This document shows, in pieces, positions 8,602-16,613 of a stretch of 64,000 nt of DNA (the stretch's first letter is position 1; the number at the start of each line of letters is the position of its first letter). The position numbers and the translations under genes are program-made. The stretch is from JAEUIX01 sp964611125. Its GTDB lineage: Bacteria; Planctomycetota; Phycisphaerae; Phycisphaerales; UBA1924. Below the pieces are notes generated by a model that saw only the letters and a list, made by a program, of their open reading frames with translations, had not been told where the DNA came from and did no database searches. Where the stretch lies: positions 1 to 64,000 of the forward strand of contig CAZSZO010000007.1 in NCBI GenBank assembly GCA_964611125.1, written 5' to 3'.

Positions 8602-9891
8602 CTACAGCGGGAATCGCTGGCACAGGTCCCGCACCTCGCCCCGGACGCGCTGGCACGCTCCCGCCTCGCCGCCCGACGAGAGCACCTGGTCGAACCACTC
8701 GGCGATCTGAGTCATCTCCGCCGGGCCGAAGCCGCGCGTGGTGGTGGCCGGCGCCCCCAGGCGGACGCCGCTGGTGAACTTCGGCGGGCGGGGGTCGTTG
8801 GGGATGCCGTTCTTGTTGCAGATCAGCCCGGCGGATTCCAGCCATTTCTCGGCGTCGGCCCCGGTGAGGGCCTCGGACTTGCGACGCAGATCGACCAGCA
8901 TGAGGTGGTTGTCGGTGCCGCCGGTGGTGATGCGGTAACCCCGCTCGGTCAGGGCCGCGGCCAGGGCCCGGGCGTTGTCGACGACCTTCCGGACATAGGT
9001 GGCGAACTCGGGCTTGAGCGCTTCGCCGAAGGCGACGCCCTTGGCGGCGATGACGTGCATCAGCGGCCCGCCCTGTACGCCCGGGAAGACGGCCTTGTCG
9101 ATCTTCTTGGCCAAGTCCTCGTCACTGGTCAGGATCAGCCCGCCGCGCGGCCCCCGCAGGGTCTTGTGCGTGGTGGTGGTGACCACGTGCGCGTGTGGGA
9201 ACGGGGAGGGGTGCGCAGCGCCGCCGTGGGTGCAGAGCCCGGCGATGTGGGCGATGTCCGCCACCAGCAGGGCCCCGATCTCATCGGCCACGGCCCGGAA
9301 GCGGGCGAAGTCGATGACGCGTGGGTACGCCGAGTAGCCGCACATGAGCACTTTGGGCTTGTGCTCGAGGCAGACCTTGCGCACGGCGTCGTAGTCGATG
9401 CGTTCGAACTCGGGGTGCGTGGGCTCATAGTGCAGGGGGTAGAAGACCGGCTTGTGGTAGACCCCGCTGAAATTGATCGACATCCCGTGGCTGAGGTGGC
9501 CGCCGTCCTTCAGCACCAGGGAGCAGAACGTGTCGCCGGGCTTCATGAGGGCCATGAACACCGCCGTGTTGGCCTGGGCGCCCGAGTGGGGCTGCACGTT
9601 GGCGAAGCGGCAGCCGAAGAGCTGCTTGGCCCGCTCGCGGGTGAGGTCCTCGATCTGGTCGTGGAAGACGCAGCCGCCGTAGTAGCGGGCCCCGGGGTAG
9701 CCCTCGGCGTACTTGTTGGTGAGCCACGACCCCATGGTGTGCATCACGGCGGGCGAGACGTGGTTCTCCGAGGCGATCAGCTCGATGGTCGACTGCTGGC
9801 GATCCCGCTCCTTGGCCATGAATTCGGCCATGGCGGGGTCGTGCGACTGGAGGAGGGCAAGGAGCCCATCGGAGAGAGAGTCATGCGGCAT
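8602..9891 (-). CDS. glyA: Serine hydroxymethyltransferase
   Basis: A 429-residue fold-type I PLP enzyme that interconverts serine and glycine with tetrahydrofolate, supplying one-carbon units. Features seen: ELIASENHVSPAV near the N-terminus, YAEGYPGARYYGGC, SGAQANTAVF, and the PLP-lysine motif TTTTHKTLRGPRGG. The length matches the family. No Shine-Dalgarno precedes the ATG. Instead TACGAT ends 5 nt upstream, suggesting a leaderless mRNA. An exported protein of unknown function follows 41 nt downstream on the same strand. Confidence 0.97.
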   Translation of the reverse strand: MPHDSLSDGLLALLQSHDPAMAEFMAKERDRQQSTIELIASENHVSPAVMHTMGSWLTNKYAEGYPGARYYGGCVFHDQIEDLTRERAKQLFGCRFANVQPHSGAQANTAVFMALMKPGDTFCSLVLKDGGHLSHGMSINFSGVYHKPVFYPLHYEPTHPEFERIDYDAVRKVCLEHKPKVLMCGYSAYPRVIDFARFRAVADEIGALLVADIAHIAGLCTHGGAAHPSPFPHAHVVTTTTHKTLRGPRGGLILTSDEDLAKKIDKAVFPGVQGGPLMHVIAAKGVAFGEALKPEFATYVRKVVDNARALAAALTERGYRITTGGTDNHLMLVDLRRKSEALTGADAEKWLESAGLICNKNGIPNDPRPPKFTSGVRLGAPATTTRGFGPAEMTQIAEWFDQVLSSGGEAGACQRVRGEVRDLCQRFPL

Positions 9892-9896
9892 CGCCC

Positions 9897-9902
9897 ATCG
9901 TA
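9897..9902 (-). promoter_or_regulatory. -10-like hexamer of glyA (leaderless type)
   Basis: On the minus strand TACGAT is followed by 5 nt (GGGCG) and then the glyA ATG. This fits transcription starting at or next to the start codon. No SD is present. Confidence 0.5.
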
Positions 9903-9969
9903 GAGCGTCGTCGGCGGTCAGAACCAGCCCCCGGCGAGGCTCGCGCGACGCGAGGCGGTCCGCCCGCAG

Positions 9970-10965
9970 CTAGAGCCACCCCAGCAGCCTCCACAGCCTG
10001 TGGTCGAAGAGCCCGGCGATCGTGCTGATGAGCACGCCCGCAATCATCAGCAGCGACCAGATCAGGCGCGGACGGTCAAGCTTGAACCCCCGCGTGATGA
10101 CCACGTGCCAGTAGAAGCCCAACCACGCCGCCAGCATGATCGCCAGGATGGGCGCGGCCGCGTAGAACCAGAACGAAAGGGTGTTTTCATGGCCCGTCGC
10201 GGCGCCCGACAGCCACAGGATGGCGCTCGCCGACAGGCGGTCAACCAGGTAGTAGATCGCGATGGGCGCGAACGCCGCGCCCTGCAGCACCCCGGCGCGG
10301 ACCACGTGCCCGACGCGGATGCTGGAAGTCGCGCGGGTGCTGCCCAGGATCAGCAGCATCACGGGTATGAGCCCCGCCGCGGCCAGGGGACCGGTGACGG
10401 CGAAGTTGACCACATCGGGGCGACCCCGCACCCCAAAGCCGAGCGCCACCCCCCAGCCGACGCCGGGACCTCCGCCGGTGTAGTAGACAACGGCCAGCGG
10501 ATCGACCAGGGCCGAGACGATCGCGGCGATGACATGCTCTGGGGTGGTCTGCCAGATCCAGCCGTTGAACAGCACGATCGACAGATTGGCGGCGAAGATC
10601 AGCAGCTGAAGGCCCCCCACCAGCACCAGCGGCCAGAGCAGCAGTCGCAGGGGGTTGAGCCGGGTTGTCAGCTTCACCTGCGCCCAGAAGGTGGGGGGCC
10701 AGAGGGCTCGCCGCCACGTCTTCCAGGCCCGGACGAACCCAAGGCGGAAACGCGGCGTGTGCTCGTAGAACCAGGGCAGATCGTCGTGGCGCGGGCTGAG
10801 GACGTCGCTCCAGCGGAAGTCCAGGCCGCACTCAGGGCAGCGCCCGGCGAGCGGCCAGGCGTTGCTGCGTTCCCACAGGGCCATCGCGCCGCGCTGGTCG
10901 TAGGCGCAGCGGGGGCATCTGGGGCAGCGGGGCGGCGGGATGGGCGGTGTTCTGGGTGGCGCCAT
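9970..10965 (-). CDS. Zinc-ribbon multi-pass membrane protein (paralogue A)
   Basis: A 331-residue protein of unknown function. An N-terminal Pro-rich segment leads into a zinc ribbon made of CPRC..C and CPECGLDFRWS (Cys pairs near residues 15-21 and 42-45). It is followed by a cytosolic linker and five or six hydrophobic segments, for example LLLWPLVLVGGLQLLIF and ILAIMLAAWLGF. The same ribbon plus membrane layout occurs in the gene immediately upstream, whose stop lies 14 nt before this start, so the two form a tandem paralogous operon. The start is the ATG shortly after that stop. No good SD is seen. The ribbon probably binds zinc, and the cellular role is unknown. Confidence 0.7.
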   Translation of the reverse strand: MAPPRTPPIPPPRCPRCPRCAYDQRGAMALWERSNAWPLAGRCPECGLDFRWSDVLSPRHDDLPWFYEHTPRFRLGFVRAWKTWRRALWPPTFWAQVKLTTRLNPLRLLLWPLVLVGGLQLLIFAANLSIVLFNGWIWQTTPEHVIAAIVSALVDPLAVVYYTGGGPGVGWGVALGFGVRGRPDVVNFAVTGPLAAAGLIPVMLLILGSTRATSSIRVGHVVRAGVLQGAAFAPIAIYYLVDRLSASAILWLSGAATGHENTLSFWFYAAAPILAIMLAAWLGFYWHVVITRGFKLDRPRLIWSLLMIAGVLISTIAGLFDHRLWRLLGWL

Positions 10966-10979
10966 GGTGGTCAGGAGGT

Positions 10980-11918
10980 TTACAGCAGCCAGAGCCCGAT
11001 CTCGTTCCAAAGGAACGGCAGCGCCAGGGCCAGGGTGCTCAGGAAGGCGATCGTCACCATCGCGCACGCCACCCCCCAGGCGTGCGGGAGCCGGAGGTAG
11101 CGTTTGACCGCCATGCCCCAGAAGAGCACCAGCGCCAGCCCGCAAACAACGGTGCGCGGCCCGGCGGAGATGGCGATCTCCGACCAGTACGCCCCTCCCC
11201 ACGTCCACTGAGGACGCGGGAGCATGGGCGAGGAGGCCAGGGTCGCCACGAGTCCGAAGAGCATGTGCACCCCAGCCAGCGGAACCAGCGCGTACCACCA
11301 GATCCGCCAGATGTGGCCCCAGCGCACCGCGACCACCGCCAGGGTGCGCTGCAATGCCAGGAACCCCACTGGCATAAGCAACGCCCAGAGCGCCAGCACC
11401 CACGTCGCCTCGTCGGTGACCGTGTCTTGCTGTGAGCTCCAGGGGTTCCCCTGCCACTGCGCATACGGGAACACCAGTGCCCCGAGCTTCGTGGCCGGTG
11501 TGCTCCCCGCGTTCTGGTGCGTCCGGTAGAAGGTCATGATCGCGATGGCGGCATGGCACAGCATCAGCCCCAGCAGCGACGCCCCGGCGGCTCGGGGGAG
11601 GTTCACCGGGTGCTCCAGGCGCAGGGCCCGCCACATTCTGTCAGGAAGGAGGGTGAAACCAGCGGTTACGAGCGCCTCCACGACGGGCACGCCCGGGCGC
11701 GATGCGTGCTCAAACGACCACCAGGGAATCGTGCGGGCCGGGCAGAGCAACTCCGACCAGCGGAACTCAAGCCCGCACTCCGGGCAGCGGCCCGCAAGCG
11801 GGCACGCCCCGGCGGTCTCCCAGGTGGCGATCGCCCCGGACTGGTCGTACCGGCAGCGCGGGCAGTCGGGCGGCGGGAGGGGGGCCGCGTCGGCTGCGGA
11901 GTTGGGGGCATCCGGCAT
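10980..11918 (-). CDS. Zinc-ribbon multi-pass membrane protein (paralogue B)
   Basis: A 312-residue protein of unknown function. The N-terminal ribbon CPRCRYDQSG...CPECGLEFRWS matches that of the downstream paralogue almost residue by residue, while the membrane part has diverged. Five or six hydrophobic segments follow, including LLGLMLCHAAIAIMTF, ALWALLMPVGFLAL and a C-terminal VTIAFLSTLALALPFLW. A GTG two codons upstream would also be in frame, but GGGAGG sits 9 nt before the ATG and only 3 nt before the GTG, so the ATG is chosen. It precedes and is probably co-transcribed with paralogue A. Confidence 0.7.
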   Translation of the reverse strand: MPDAPNSAADAAPLPPPDCPRCRYDQSGAIATWETAGACPLAGRCPECGLEFRWSELLCPARTIPWWSFEHASRPGVPVVEALVTAGFTLLPDRMWRALRLEHPVNLPRAAGASLLGLMLCHAAIAIMTFYRTHQNAGSTPATKLGALVFPYAQWQGNPWSSQQDTVTDEATWVLALWALLMPVGFLALQRTLAVVAVRWGHIWRIWWYALVPLAGVHMLFGLVATLASSPMLPRPQWTWGGAYWSEIAISAGPRTVVCGLALVLFWGMAVKRYLRLPHAWGVACAMVTIAFLSTLALALPFLWNEIGLWLL

Positions 11919-11968
11919 GGCCACGGGCCTCCCGTCAGGCGTATGGACCCCGCCGGGGCGGTCGGCGG

Positions 11969-13378
11969 TTACCTTCGGGCTTTTTTCCGCTTCGGGTGCG
12001 TCCCGGAGCCATTGCTTGGCGGCCCGGACTTGGCGGCCGTCGTCTCGCCGCTCGGGGCCCAGGTGTTGGCGACTTCAGGCTTGTGCTCGAAGACGCTGGC
12101 GACCTGCACCGCCGGGGCCTGGTGGGCGGCGACGCCGTTGAGCTTGAGTTCGCCGCTGGAGAGCCGCGGAAAGTGCTCGCCCTGCCAGGAGGCCGGGTAC
12201 TTCTCGTCATCAAGCTGCAGCGCGGCCTTGGTGGGGAAGAGCGGGCGGAAGGTGTCGCACATCACCGCGAGCTCGCCGGTGTAGGTCGCGCTGAGGCTGG
12301 CCTCGACGGTGCCTGGGTGCGGGCCGTGAGGGATGCCCTGCGGGTGCAGGGTGAGGCTGCCGACCTCAATCCCCTTGCGGCTGCCGAAGTTGCCCTCGAC
12401 GTAGTAGAGGACCTCGTCAGAGTCGATGTTGGAGTGGTTGTAAGGCACCTTGATCGCCCGCGGGTGCCAGTCGAGCATGCGCGGGCAGAAGGAGCAGATG
12501 ACGAAGTTGTGGGCCTCGAACGTCTGGTGGATCGGCGGGGGCATGTGCAGCTTGCCGGTGATGGGGGCGAAGTCATCGATGTTGAACGCGAAGGGGTAGT
12601 AGCAGCCGTCCCAGCCGACCACGTCGAGCGGGTGATAGTGGAACATGTAGCTGTGCAGGCGGTCGCGGGCCTTCACCCGCACCTCGAATTCGCCGTGCTC
12701 GTTCCAGGTCATGGGCATCTGCGGCGTGCGGAGGTCGCGCTCACAGTACGGGGAATGCTCGAGGAACTGGCCGGTGGCCTTGCTGACGTATCGTGGCGGC
12801 GGGCCGATGTGGCTGCCGTTGGTCGTCTCGATGAGCAGCAGCTTCGCGAAGGGAACCTGCTCGGCGCTGGGCTCGCCCTCCTTGGGCTGGCGCTTGTCAA
12901 AGATGAACTGGTAGATCACCCCCTTGGGGATGACGACGTAATCGTGCGGGCCGAAGGGGATGGCCCCGAGCATCGTGTAACAGACGCCCGACCCGAAATG
13001 GACGAAGAAGCACTCGTCGCCCTGGCCGTTCTTGAAGTGGTAGCGCATCTGCTGGGCGGGGTTGATCACCGCCATCTCGCAATCGGCGTTGCCGAAGAGC
13101 ACCACGCGCCCGCTCACCGCGTCGCCCTTGGGCTTGAGCGGGGCGGACTTCACGTGCCGCATCCGCATCGTGTCCTGCTCGACGAACTCGACCTTGGTCG
13201 ATTGCAGCGTCTTCCACCCGTACACCTGCGTGGGCGGGTTGATGTGGTACATCGTGGTTGTCGGTCCCACAAACCCCTCGGTGCCGAAGACCTCCTCGGC
13301 GTAAAGCACGCCGTCGGGCCGGCGGAACTGGACGTGACGCTGCTTGGGAACCTGGCCAAGGCGGCAGTAGAAGGGCAT
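11969..13378 (-). CDS. Homogentisate 1,2-dioxygenase family protein
   Basis: A 469-residue cupin-fold dioxygenase of the HmgA family, which opens the homogentisate ring in tyrosine/phenylalanine breakdown using Fe(II). Family signatures include FHYHPLDVVGWDG, the iron-ligand region YNHSNIDSDEVLYYVEGNF (His and Glu) and GIPHGPHPG (third His). Length agrees with the family except for a basic Ser/Lys-rich tail (about 35 residues, ending KRKKARR). CAGGAG precedes the ATG by about 7 nt. No fumarylacetoacetase, maleylacetoacetate isomerase or HPPD gene is nearby, so the true substrate could be a related aromatic. Bacterial HmgA-like paralogues of uncertain substrate are common. Confidence 0.85.
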   Translation of the reverse strand: MPFYCRLGQVPKQRHVQFRRPDGVLYAEEVFGTEGFVGPTTTMYHINPPTQVYGWKTLQSTKVEFVEQDTMRMRHVKSAPLKPKGDAVSGRVVLFGNADCEMAVINPAQQMRYHFKNGQGDECFFVHFGSGVCYTMLGAIPFGPHDYVVIPKGVIYQFIFDKRQPKEGEPSAEQVPFAKLLLIETTNGSHIGPPPRYVSKATGQFLEHSPYCERDLRTPQMPMTWNEHGEFEVRVKARDRLHSYMFHYHPLDVVGWDGCYYPFAFNIDDFAPITGKLHMPPPIHQTFEAHNFVICSFCPRMLDWHPRAIKVPYNHSNIDSDEVLYYVEGNFGSRKGIEVGSLTLHPQGIPHGPHPGTVEASLSATYTGELAVMCDTFRPLFPTKAALQLDDEKYPASWQGEHFPRLSSGELKLNGVAAHQAPAVQVASVFEHKPEVANTWAPSGETTAAKSGPPSNGSGTHPKRKKARR

Positions 13379-13456
13379 GGAATGCTCCTGGGGTCAGGGA
13401 TGCTAGTCGGCCGGATGGGGGAGGGAGCGGCGGGCCCGCCCCGGCCCCTCGCCACC

Positions 13457-13462
13457 TATCCT
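13457..13462 (+). promoter_or_regulatory. -10-like hexamer of kdsA (leaderless type)
   Basis: TATCCT is followed by 8 nt and the kdsA ATG. There is no SD between them. Confidence 0.5.
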
Positions 13463-13470
13463 GCGGGCCT

Positions 13471-14343
13471 ATGACACGCATCTGTCGAGTGGGGTCGGTT
13501 GAAGTCGGGGCCGGGCGGCCGCTGGCGATCATCGCCGGGCCCTGCGTGCTGGAGTCGCTGGAGCTGGGCTGGACGATCGGCGCCGCGGTGCGCGACCTGT
13601 GCCGGGAGTTCGGGCTTGCGTACATCTTCAAGGCCTCGTTCGACAAGGCGAACCGATCGAGCATCAACTCGCCCCGCGGCCCCGGCCTGGAGCGCGGGCT
13701 CGACTGGCTGGCTCAGATCCGCGATGGGCTGGGCGTGCCGGTGACGACCGACATTCACGAGCCGGGGCACGCGGAGCCGGTCGCCCGTCACGTCGACCTG
13801 GTCCAGATCCCGGCGTTCCTGTGCCGCCAGACGGACCTGATCCTCGCCGCGGGGCAGGCGGCGGTCTCGAACCGGCGGGCCGTGAACGTCAAGAAGGGGC
13901 AGTTCCTCTCCCCGCAGGAGATGGCCGGCCCGCTCCGCAAGCTCGATGAAGCGGGCTGCGACCAGGTCATGGTGACCGAGCGGGGTACATCCTTCGGCTA
14001 CAACCGCCTGGTGAACGACTTTATCGGCGTGGCCGACCTGATGGACCTTTCGGTGAAGGGCCGGGCCCCGGCGCCCGTGTGCTTCGACTGCACGCATTCC
14101 ACGCAGCTCCCCGGGGCGGGTGAACAGACCGGCGGTCGGCCCGATCGGGCGCCCGCCCTGGCCGCGGCGGCCACGGCCGTCGGCGTGCACGCGTTGTTCG
14201 TCGAGTGCCACCCCGAACCGCGGACGGCGCTCTCGGATTCCTCAACCATGCAGCGGCTCGACGCCATGCCGGCCCTGCTGCGGCGCGTCGCGGCCCTGCG
14301 CAAGGCGGTGATGGCGGAGCCGCAACCCGGAGGTGGCCGATGA
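13471..14343 (+). CDS. kdsA: 3-deoxy-8-phosphooctulonate synthase
   Basis: A 290-residue (beta/alpha)8 enzyme condensing phosphoenolpyruvate with arabinose 5-phosphate to Kdo-8-phosphate, the first committed step to the Kdo of lipopolysaccharide. Motifs seen: IAGPCVLES, FKASFDKANRSS, TDIHEP, IPAFLCRQTDL, NVKKGQFLSP and DCTHSTQLPG. Cys25 in AGPC is the metal-ligand position of class II (metal-dependent) enzymes, where class I enzymes have Asn, so this is probably metal-dependent. An in-frame extension upstream is antisense to the neighbouring dioxygenase gene and is rejected. The stop overlaps the next gene's ATG. Kdo synthesis implies an LPS-type outer membrane. Confidence 0.96.
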   Translation: MTRICRVGSVEVGAGRPLAIIAGPCVLESLELGWTIGAAVRDLCREFGLAYIFKASFDKANRSSINSPRGPGLERGLDWLAQIRDGLGVPVTTDIHEPGHAEPVARHVDLVQIPAFLCRQTDLILAAGQAAVSNRRAVNVKKGQFLSPQEMAGPLRKLDEAGCDQVMVTERGTSFGYNRLVNDFIGVADLMDLSVKGRAPAPVCFDCTHSTQLPGAGEQTGGRPDRAPALAAAATAVGVHALFVECHPEPRTALSDSSTMQRLDAMPALLRRVAALRKAVMAEPQPGGGR

Positions 14344-15104
14344 TCCTCGCGAGCGGCGCGAACCTGGCGTGGGTTCTGGCTCAGCGTGCGGCGCCCGGCG
14401 GGGGTGGGGGTGGGGTGAGCCCGGTGGTGATTTTCGGCGGGATCGCGCTGGTCATCATCGCCCTGGTGGCCCTGGGCTACTGGCGCGAGGGGCGGCGGCT
14501 CAAGGCCCTGGCGGATGCCGCGGGCCGGCTGGGGCTTTCCTTCACCTCGGCGCGTGGGCGCGACCTGAGCCCGCACATGGCCTTCGCGGGCGTTGCGCAC
14601 CTGGCGGAGCTGCGCAAGGGCGCAACGGGGGTGCAGTGGCACGCCCGCGCCGAGAACAACTCGGGCCTGGAGGTGCTCGAGCACATGTACACGACGGGCT
14701 CGGGCAAGTCGCGGCGTGAGCACCGGCACACCGTGGTCTCCGCCCCGTGCCCGCGTGCCTGGCCAGCGCTCTCGCTGACGCCAGAGACCCTCCTGACGCG
14801 GCTGGTGGAGTTCTTTGGCGGGGAGATGGACATCCGCCTTGACGACGAGGACTTCAACAAGCGCTGGCGCGTGAAGGGGCGCGACGAGGGCTTCGCGGTG
14901 CTGGCCTTGCCGCCCGAGGTGCAGGCCTGGCTCAAGTCGGCCCCGCAGAAGGAACGCTGGAGGATCGGCGAAGGGCGGGTCTGCTGCATCTGGGAGGGGC
15001 GCGTCGACCCGTCAGGCCTGGCCGCGCTGGCGGCCCGCCCGGCGGAGCTGATGGCGCTCATGCCGCCGGAGCTCGCGGCGTGGGGTCCGGGCGCCAGGGG
15101 GTGA
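14340..15104 (+). CDS. Membrane-anchored protein of unknown function (paralogue 1 of 2)
   Basis: A 254-residue protein. A Gly-rich leader is followed by one transmembrane helix (about residues 27-48) and the basic stop-transfer REGRRLK, placing the rest in the cytoplasm. The soluble part has FSTSARG-like, HARAENNSGLEVLEH, ALSLTPETLLTRL, DEDFNKRWRV and ALMPPELAAWG segments, all matched in the next gene. The pattern resembles families of DUF3137-like proteins, but I am not sure of this. GGAGG sits 6 nt before ATG, and the ATG overlaps the kdsA stop (ATGA), so translation is coupled to kdsA. No function can be assigned. Confidence 0.72.
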   Translation: MILASGANLAWVLAQRAAPGGGGGGVSPVVIFGGIALVIIALVALGYWREGRRLKALADAAGRLGLSFTSARGRDLSPHMAFAGVAHLAELRKGATGVQWHARAENNSGLEVLEHMYTTGSGKSRREHRHTVVSAPCPRAWPALSLTPETLLTRLVEFFGGEMDIRLDDEDFNKRWRVKGRDEGFAVLALPPEVQAWLKSAPQKERWRIGEGRVCCIWEGRVDPSGLAALAARPAELMALMPPELAAWGPGARG

Positions 15105-15125
15105 TGCCGGGCGCCGCGTGCGTGG

Positions 15126-15131
15126 TATGCT
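15126..15131 (+). promoter_or_regulatory. Possible -10 element for paralogue 2
   Basis: TATGCT lies 35 nt before the ATG of the next gene, leaving room for a short leader that carries the AGGAG at 15153-15157. Confidence 0.3.
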
Positions 15132-15166
15132 GCCAGCCAGGGGCGGCAATTCAGGAGTTCCAAACC

Positions 15167-15904
15167 ATGCCGATGTTCAGTCTGGCGACAGACGTGCTTG
15201 CGGCCGGCAGCTGGACCCTGGCCTTGGTCGTGATCGGGACCGTTCTGGTTCTCGTCGCCATCGGGACCGTCGCGCACCGGCGGCGGCTCAAGGGCTTGCG
15301 GGCGCTCTTCGCCAAGGAGGGGTGGGCCTGCGCACGCCCCGGCGAGGATGGGGTGACGTCCGGGGAGCTTTTCGAGATGTTCGCGGCCCTGCCGGAGTTC
15401 AACGGCGCGGCGGACGGGGTCGACTGGCGAGCGGCCGACCCCCGGAGCGGCTGCGCGATCATGGAGCACAGCTACACCGTCAAGGACGGCGAGGACGAGA
15501 AGTCGTTCCGCCATGTCGCGGCGCTGATCGCCTGCCCGACATCGTGGCCGACGCTGTCGCTCACCCCGGAGACGATGCTGAGCCGCCTTTCAGTCGCGCT
15601 GGGCGGGAAGGAGGACATCCAGCTCGAGGACCCCGCGTTCAATAAGCGATGGAAAGTGAGTTCTGATGATGAGAACTTCGCCGTGCTGGCGCTCTCGCCG
15701 CAGGTTCAGGAGGAGCTGATGAAGGCGCCCAAAGGCGAGATCTGGCGGATCCGCAGCGGCCGGATCTTCTGCGTCCGCAAAGGGACGATCAGCGTCAAGG
15801 AAGCCTTGGAGTTCGCCCGTCGCCCCGCCCGCCTGCTGGCGATGTTTCCGCCCGAGCTCGCGGCGTACTCCGCCCCCGACGCTGCCCCGCCCCCGCCGGC
15901 CTGA
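15167..15904 (+). CDS. Membrane-anchored protein of unknown function (paralogue 2 of 2)
   Basis: A 245-residue protein with one N-terminal transmembrane helix (about residues 13-37, WTLALVVIGTVLVLVAIG) followed by HRRRLKGLR. The cytoplasmic part repeats the signatures of the preceding gene: IMEHSYTVK, SWPTLSLTPETMLSRL, DPAFNKRWKV, FAVLALSPQVQ and MFPPELAAYS. It ends in a Pro-rich tail. AGGAG lies 9 nt before ATG. The spacer of 62 nt contains a possible separate -10. Tandem duplication followed by divergence is the simplest reading. Function unknown. Confidence 0.72.
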   Translation: MPMFSLATDVLAAGSWTLALVVIGTVLVLVAIGTVAHRRRLKGLRALFAKEGWACARPGEDGVTSGELFEMFAALPEFNGAADGVDWRAADPRSGCAIMEHSYTVKDGEDEKSFRHVAALIACPTSWPTLSLTPETMLSRLSVALGGKEDIQLEDPAFNKRWKVSSDDENFAVLALSPQVQEELMKAPKGEIWRIRSGRIFCVRKGTISVKEALEFARRPARLLAMFPPELAAYSAPDAAPPPPA

Positions 15905-15918
15905 GGCCCTCTCCAAAG

Positions 15919-16446
15919 TCAGTACACCGCCCCGGCCTCCACCACGCTGGGCGTGGCCCACTCGAAGGTGTTCATCTTGGTGATCGGCGGCGAGTAAATG
16001 TGCAACGTGATCAGGTCCGACCCCGCCGGCTGCATGTTGGCGACCTGGTGGATGTCCGCATCGTCAGCCGAGCAGACGTATCCGGGCCCCATGGGCGTGG
16101 TGGCCACCGGGCAGATCAGGCCCGAATCGGTGTTGCGGAACCGGATCTCGGTCCCGGTTCCCTCGACGATGCGGAACGCGCACGATACGCCCTGGTGGTC
16201 GTGGATGGGCGTGCAGTGGCCGGAGCGCCAGCACAGTGCGAGCAACTCGAACCACTCGGAGCGGGCGATGATGTTGCGCCGGTAGCCGCGCTGGCCGAAG
16301 CAGCACGCCTTCTCGATATCGCCGCGCGTCAGCTCAAGGTCGTGGAGGAGCCGCCCAAGCACCGCCAGATCGGCCCGGCCGGTGAGCCCCTGCAGATAGT
16401 CCACGAGCGGGACGAGCTTGGGAAAACAACAGTTCGGATCCGCCAT
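15919..16446 (-). CDS. Cysteine dioxygenase family protein
   Basis: A 175-residue cupin of the cysteine dioxygenase type I family, which oxidises cysteine to cysteine sulfinate with Fe(II) and O2. The iron ligands are present: HDH (His82, His84) and His133 in IHQVANM. Cys89 (HDHQGVSC) and Tyr151 (LHIYSPP) occupy the positions that form the thioether cofactor in mammalian CDO. The C-terminal Ser-His context is only partly conserved, so 3-mercaptopropionate dioxygenase or another thiol dioxygenase is possible. GGAG and AGGAG lie just before the ATG. It converges with the membrane-anchored paralogue pair and is otherwise alone. Confidence 0.87.
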   Translation of the reverse strand: MADPNCCFPKLVPLVDYLQGLTGRADLAVLGRLLHDLELTRGDIEKACCFGQRGYRRNIIARSEWFELLALCWRSGHCTPIHDHQGVSCAFRIVEGTGTEIRFRNTDSGLICPVATTPMGPGYVCSADDADIHQVANMQPAGSDLITLHIYSPPITKMNTFEWATPSVVEAGAVY

Positions 16447-16598
16447 CGGGAGGACTCCTTCAGCATCCCCAGCATACCCCGAAAACGCCGCGGCGGATGC
16501 GAAAAACCGGGCCAGCGGGGTCCTTCGGCGCCGGTTATGGCGGCCGGATGGGGCGGATGGGGCGAAACGCGGTCAGAAAGCTCGGCGGGGAGGGGACC

Positions 16599-16604
16599 TA
16601 GGCT
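16599..16604 (+). promoter_or_regulatory. -10-like hexamer of the nuclease-fold gene
   Basis: TAGGCT is followed by 9 nt and ATG at 16614 (6 nt to an alternative GTG at 16611). No SD is visible. Confidence 0.42.
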
Positions 16605-16613
16605 GTCTGGGTG

